A stretch of DNA of 22,900 nt, taken from Parachlorella kessleri. Taxonomy: Eukaryota > Chlorophyta > Trebouxiophyceae > Chlorellales > Chlorellaceae. Made by a program: the position numbers and the translations under genes. Below the pieces are notes generated by a model, which was not told where the DNA came from, made no database searches, and saw nothing but the letters and a program-made list of their open reading frames with translations. Below are positions 17,886 to 22,900 of the stretch, piece after piece. The stretch covers positions 1 to 22,900 of the forward strand of contig BBXU01001994.1 of NCBI GenBank assembly GCA_001598975.1, given 5' to 3'. Positions within the stretch are counted from its first letter, which is position 1; every line of letters starts with the position of its first letter.

Positions 17886-20800
17886 CTACCAGGCTTGCAA
17901 TACCTTAATGGCCGCCACGCAGAGTGGTCAGCACCCCTGGCTAGAGCGACAGGCAGCAGAGCAGGCATGCCAAGCCGGAGGCAGGCTTACGAGTGCTAAG
18001 CCGCAGAGGCAAGTCCCAACTTCAATGAGGGCCAGCGCCACCACTACTCTGACCCCCGCGCTATGACTGTGCAAGTGGACCCCAACTAGAGCCAGTGATG
18101 ACCAGGACGAAAGACCCAGCAAGCCAGCATACCCCATATACCTGAGAGTCTGAGGCAAGTTTAACAAACGTAGGGACGCCACCTGGACTGGCCTCACCTG
18201 AACCACCTTAACGGCCAGCGCCCCTCCAGAGGTCTGGATGCACACCACATGGTCGTTCGCCTTGGCCAGATTCTACAATGTTCAGGCGGCAATCCTTGTT
18301 CACGTCGCGGGCGGTGCATGCAGAGACAGCGGCATGACTGGCAACACCCACTACTTCCTTTGTGCTCGCACTCATATCTGCGAAAGTCGCTGCTCTGCAG
18401 GCACTAGCGACACAATCCTGCCTACAGAGGCACAAGAAGCATCAAGCCCCATCTCCTCTGCATCGCAGTCCCAAGCAAGCCCTGCCTCATGCAAAGCACA
18501 CATGTCTGCAGAGCACAGCAGTGGTGCTTGCAGCGCCACGGGCTCCAGGCATGAAAGATGCAGTCGCATCTACCTGGTGCGTGGCTAGGAAGATGGCCTC
18601 GCTGAGCAAGTCGTCGCTGCCTTCTGTCATGGGGGCCGCCAGCATGGGCACGATGCCTGTAACAAAATCGCATAACAGACACTATAACCGAGTGGGGTTC
18701 GTGGCAGTGTGCATCGTGGCGGTTATTTGGCCTCACGAATGGCGCATTCTTGGGCGCCTAGGCCAGGAGGTGGCGCAGTTGTTTGTCACTACGGCTACAA
18801 GGGACACGACCTCTGGGCAATCTAACAAGTAAACAGCAGTTGCTCCCAGGTTTGCCAAGCTCTGGAGCGCAGGGGCACTCGGCCACTGCACTCACCCCTG
18901 ATAACAAGGCACTGCCTGGCAAGGTACTTGCCCTCCAGCCGCCAGCCCAGCCCGTCGCTCCTCAGCGTGGGCACCACCACGGCCAGTATCTGCGAGCAGG
19001 AGCGATCAGGAGGATGGCCTCCGGCTCACACCTTCCCTGTGTGCACTGAGGCCCCCGTGCCCGCAGCCAATACCTTGATGATTCCAGAGGGCCGATCGGC
19101 AATGACCGGCTGCCTAAGCCATGTACACAGGGGTTGGTCCACACCCCCAGCGCCATGAGGTGCGCCTCACCGGCATGGGTGGGCGGTACTTGGCTACAAG
19201 GGAGGCGGTACGCCCGCTCTGAGTCATCACCACAATCAGACCGGCATTGATCTTCTCCGCCGTCCTGCAGAGTTTGGCAGGGAAGCTTGCATTGAATGGC
19301 TGCTTGTCTGGGTCCCTTTCCTTTCGGGAGACGCGGGATGGAACCCCATATGGGTGGCATGAATGGCATGGCCTCACGTTCCAGTGGGGAGGCTCAGATG
19401 CACCAATGAGTGGAGGCTAGTTTTGCGGCTGTTGTGGTGGCTTTGTGTGGGGTGCGGCCCAGTCTACCATCCCTCTTAACTTCACAGCACGAGTGAGGCC
19501 GGTCCCCAGCTTGGCAAATGGAGTGCATCTGACCTTGTGCAGCAACCCTGACTCCCCATGCCGGCCACACTCTCTTGCCTGGTGGCTGAGAGTGCCATGG
19601 ACTCCAGCCGCTGCACCCTGCTCAGCGGCACGCGCCCCTTGGCCTTCACCATGGTGTCGGGCGTGGCAGCCGCGGCCTGGAAACACACAACCAAGCCCGA
19701 TGGGTAGGCAACACGTCAACTCCCATCTGAGACTCTCAATTGGAAGCAGGGCCGGAGCAGGTGTTGCAACCCATCCTCCTGCCTTGGCACTTTCCCACGA
19801 ATTCCTCATACCTCAGGTGTACATCAGCGGCGGGGCCGACCACCGGCCAGGCCAAGCATGCAAGCCATGGCCTCAAGGAGCGACCCTGCCACAGTCACAG
19901 TGCAGCAGCTCTACCGATCAGCATCAATGTTTGCATCTCTCCATGCCATACGTGCCAGAGGTGCTTGCCCTGCCTCCGGGCTTGCCGTAGCTGCGGGCGG
20001 ACGGCCCGTCAGCGGTAAGGCAGGCAGGCGGTGGCCACTCACGTGGGTGGGGCGCAGGACCCTGCCTCCGAGCCCGCCGCCGCCGCCGCCGGGGGGTGTG
20101 AGGGGCGCCAGCTGCAGGTTGCCAAAGCTGGAGGTGTACTTGGGGGCGCGTGGCGGCCTGCTGCGAGCTGACGTGGGGCGGATGGGTGGCGAGGTGGGCG
20201 GGGAAGGGGCGCCACCCGAGTGGCCTGTGAGGAATGGGGGGCATGTGGTGGGTACCAGTTGCAGGCATTGAGCGCTGAACTGCTGGCATCCCACATTGCA
20301 CCTCTAAAGGCGGCACATGTTTTGCACCGCCAGGGGCTGCTTGTAAAGCAAAAGCATATACAAGTCACACCGTCACATATGTACTTGTTTACCCGTGCCA
20401 CAAGGAACTGACGCTCCTGCATGCCCGATGCCACTAACCAACTGTAACATATTCCTACTCTGATGATACCCTGTACTGCCTAGAAGTGTACGAGCTGTTC
20501 TTACAGCGAACTCAACTCCTGGAGACTGCGCACAGGACGTCTAAATAGCATGGCGACTTTCGCACCGTTGCAAGACGCAGAACTGTACTCAGCAGTACTT
20601 CGGCAGCCACCACCCACCTCTTTGCATGTACGCAGCGCTCCCAAAGCCCCTCCCCATCTGGACTCCATTTCCCACGGCCTGCGCCCCAAGCAGCGGCCCC
20701 GTGTCCCCCACCCCACCGCCGCCGCGGCTGCCGCCGCCGAAGGTCGGCAACACTTCGCCCCCTCCCTCCCCCCGCCCGTTGCCAGGCCCTCCCGCCACCC

Positions 20801-22900
20801 CGTTGGCCGCCGCCATCGCCGGCAGGTCGGGCGCGCTGGCTGAGGCCGCCGCGGCATAGGTGGGTGACACGCCATATGAGGAAAGACCCTGAGGCTCTGG
20901 CATGTCCAGGGGGTTTGCGGCTCCCGCCTCCTCCTCTGCGTCTTCTTGATACTGCAGAGATCAGCACGGGGATGGCACCTCCCATCAGGCATGCACGCCT
21001 GCGTCCCGATGCTTGCCGCTGGGGTTGAGAGGCGAGCCAGTCAGCAGTAAAAGATGCAGTTTTGGCTGCTCTTATTGCAGGGCTGCACTTGCAGAGCTAA
21101 TGCCAGCCAGGCAGGCAGGCAGGCAAGCAGGCAGGTGGCAAGGCACAGTCATGCCGGGGGCAGGCCTACATCACCCAATTTCACACCAGGTGGGCTTCAT
21201 GTGCAGAGGGCAGGCAGCTGTACAACATCACCAACCATGACTCACTATTACTTTCACCTCACCTCTGCCGCCTCCTCAGCCAGGGCCTCAGCGTGGTGCT
21301 GGTAGTCAAAGTGCGCCTCCGCGCTGTGGGCCAGGTTCAGCACCGTCCGCACCTGCAACCCCATGCATGGTTCAAAGTCAAGGCAGCCAGGGTGTACCGC
21401 AGGCGAGGTGTACCGCAGCCCAACACAGCCAAGGTGTGCCGCAGGCGAGGTACGCATAGGCCCAGCTGTACACACTGCGACAAGGAGTATGTGACTGTAG
21501 CCTGGCCAGCCAACCAGAGCACGTTGCTGAGGCGCATTAAGCTGCAGAACCCTGCTGCCAGCCGCCCCTGCTAGAGTCTGCCAATAGCAAGGGGCCGGCG
21601 CCAGGCACCTCCCCATCCGTACCACAAAGAACGCCACCCTGGCCTGCAGCTGGGCCTGCTTGAGCACACCCCCGCCAGTACACAAGAATAACCCCCCTTG
21701 CCTACCGTCTCCAGGGGGTATCAGTATGGGTGGCAGGTAACGCGTACAGGGAGTGAGAGCTGGGGTGTACAAACAGGACGGGATGCAGGATGAGCCTACC
21801 GTCTCCAGGGGGTACTGCCCCCTGAGGGTCTCCGCCCCCAGCATGACCCCATCCACCCCGTCCAGCACGGCATTGGCCACGTCAGTCGCTTCCGCCCTGG
21901 TGGGCCGCGGGGACTGCAGCAAGCAGTACACACCCCACGTCACGACACTCACAAGTAAGTGTTGCAACTTTAAATCGCCGATGCCAATAGATACTGTGCA
22001 GATGTACACACCCCGGAAGCCTGGCCTCGGGGCTGTGCCAGCAGAGTTGCTGGGGTCGGGTGGCACCTGCTAGGGCGGGCCTGGAAGCAGGAGGGGAGCA
22101 ACGCCCATGCTGCAAGTGGGGCGGCGTTCAGAGTAGCCACTTCTTCTTGAGCTGTGAGGAGTAGAACTGGATCCTCCAGAGAGCAGAGCGACATTTGGGG
22201 CACATTAAACAAGAGTGCTCACATTGACCATGGTGTCCACTATCCTGGTGAGGACCACCGGCTTGCCCATGCGGTTGCACAGGTTGACAGCCCGCTTCTG
22301 GAGCATGGCCATCACCTCTGCAGGGGGGTTGGGGGGGGAGGGGGGGGGGGTCCTCAGCTCTCGCCACTGGCGCTGCGTGCAAGAGACAGTCCAATGGTGA
22401 AGGATAGCACCCTGCAGCCTAGGCACACTGGGAGGGAGCGGGGGTATGCTGTTGACACAAACCGAGGCAAACCGGCTGCGCGACGCACATGCGCATAGCC
22501 TGCGGACTCGGCTTCTTGGCTCACCCGCATCAAAGTCCAGGCCAAGGTTCCCGCGGCTGAAGATGAGGCCATCAGCAGCTGCCATTATCTCCTGGAAGTT
22601 GTACATCGCCGCCTTGCGCTCCACCTACACAGCCGGTCGCCGAGGGGTTTCGTGAAGGACATGGGGTGCATGACTGCTATAGTGCTTTGGCTCGCACCTC
22701 AAGCAGAGCCAGCGCGATTGTCTGGGCACACCCGAACCTTGCTGCCACACTCGGGGACCATTGGAGCACGGGGCAGCCGCCATGGCCATGCATGCGGCTT
22801 GCGATGGAGCAAACCAGCCAGCCGCTTGCCTTGCGACAAAACCTAAGCTGCAGCGGCGGGGAGGCAGCGGCGCAGCTGCCTACCACAAGCCGTGCCCCCC
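16535..22900 (-). CDS. Pyruvate kinase, plant cytosolic type, C-terminal part with insertion and extension (partial gene)
   Basis: Pyruvate kinase (EC 2.7.1.40) makes pyruvate and ATP from phosphoenolpyruvate and ADP in glycolysis. The N-terminal part lies beyond the right edge. Exons: 22884-22900 (partial), 22525-22624, 22223-22317, 21800-21913, 21263-21352, 20618-20951, 20043-20224, 19579-19676, 19171-19264, 18896-18989, 18574-18656, 18198-18272; then a less certain tail, 17835-17885, 17562-17678, 17447-17471, 17199-17316, 16535-16757. All join in frame, 635 residues. The barrel end is clear: FSRGNLGLD (plant enzymes also have Asn here), [12 protein letters not shown] and [18 protein letters not shown]. 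The C-domain is [44 protein letters not shown] and [20 protein letters not shown], where plant enzymes end. Between barrel and C-domain lies an insertion of roughly 170 residues rich in Gly, Ala, Pro and Ser. The usual catalytic lysine before the metal-binding Glu appears absent. Confidence 0.85.
19265..19578 (-). other. GC-AG intron in the pyruvate kinase gene
   Basis: On the minus strand the upstream exon ends GCCACCAG and the intron starts GCAAGAG, ending in ACTCTGCAG. The join (phase 2) makes [13 protein letters not shown], which matches the conserved start of the C-domain (SSAVRAAIKVKA in plants). No GT donor nearby gives this frame. Confidence 0.8.
20043..20951 (-). other. Gly/Ala/Pro/Ser-rich insertion in the pyruvate kinase
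   Basis: Exons 20618-20951 and 20043-20224 encode about 172 residues between the barrel and the C-domain. The insertion starts with an acidic piece ([20 protein letters not shown]), then Ala/Ser-rich and Gly-rich stretches including runs of four and six glycines. Next comes a basic Pro/Ser-rich part with [19 protein letters not shown]. It is probably disordered. Plant cytosolic enzymes have only a few tens of ordinary residues at this place. Confidence 0.75.
20074..20090 (+). repeat. CCG trinucleotide repeat, coding
   Basis: On the minus strand this run encodes the six consecutive glycines of the pyruvate kinase insertion ([11 protein letters not shown]). Confidence 0.85.
21108..21135 (+). 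repeat. GGCA tetranucleotide microsatellite
   Basis: About seven near-perfect units of AGGC/GGCA, one with an A for G change. They lie in a pyruvate kinase intron (20952-21262). Confidence 0.9.
21385..21451 (+). repeat. 25-base repeat, two copies, in a pyruvate kinase intron
   Basis: The unit at 21385-21409 recurs at 21427-21451 with two mismatches. Between the copies a shorter piece (GGTGTACCGCAG) occurs once more. The intron spans 21353-21799 on the minus-strand gene. Confidence 0.85.
21701..21814 (-). repeat. duplicated exon end and splice donor
   Basis: The 20 bases cctaccgtctccagggggta occur at 21701-21720 and at 21795-21814. The second copy is the true end of the pyruvate kinase exon 21800-21913 with its GTAGG donor. 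The first is an intact copy, 94 bases further into the intron. Confidence 0.9.
22322..22351 (-). other. C-rich polypyrimidine tract before a pyruvate kinase acceptor
   Basis: On the minus strand, long C runs separated by single T or AA end directly in TGCAG before exon 22223-22317. It looks like an extreme polypyrimidine tract of that 3' splice site. Confidence 0.6.

Noticed and set aside
21108..21135. Repeat array considered as a CRISPR or regulatory element
   Set aside because: It is a plain four-base microsatellite in an intron of a eukaryotic gene.

Overview
This is nuclear DNA from a green plant-lineage eukaryote, most likely a chlorophyte (green) alga. The window is GC-rich. Its genes are cut into many short exons by introns of roughly 100-450 bases, nearly all GT-AG. 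The protein families are plant-type: an ABCG half-transporter, an asparaginyl-tRNA synthetase with an organelle-type leader, and a pyruvate kinase of the plant cytosolic family. TGTAA, the usual chlorophyte polyadenylation signal, lies downstream of two of the genes. There are no bacterial-style operons, mobile elements, CRISPR arrays or RNA genes that I can support.

Layout: (1) 215-2239, plus strand: the last six visible exons of an ABCG half-transporter, cut off by the left edge. (2) 2844-8998, minus strand: a complete 14-exon asparaginyl-tRNA synthetase of 654 residues. It has a transit-peptide-like N-terminus and a WHEP-like helical hairpin inserted in the catalytic core. (3) 9202-15694, plus strand: a ten-exon gene of about 1,493 residues whose order of short motifs matches Fanconi anaemia group A protein (FANCA). 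(4) 16535-22900, minus strand: the C-terminal part of a pyruvate kinase, cut off by the right edge. It carries a long low-complexity insertion before the C-domain and, in my model, an unrecognised C-terminal extension.

The genes alternate in orientation. Transporter and synthetase converge (2240-2843), synthetase and FANCA-like gene are head-to-head with 203 bases between start codons (8999-9201), and FANCA-like gene and pyruvate kinase converge (15695-16534). Nothing suggests a shared pathway. The one link worth testing is the compact shared promoter between a translation gene and a DNA-repair gene.

Exon models were built by hand from splice sites, phase and family similarity recalled from memory. 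The synthetase model is the firmest: all 14 exons keep frame and total 655 codons. The FANCA-like and pyruvate kinase models also keep frame throughout, but some junctions, noted below, are choices among alternatives. The most interesting observations are the FANCA-like gene in an alga, two GC-AG introns, the synthetase architecture, the pyruvate kinase insertions and apparent loss of the catalytic lysine, and a stop-free pyruvate kinase intron carrying a copy of the neighbouring exon end.
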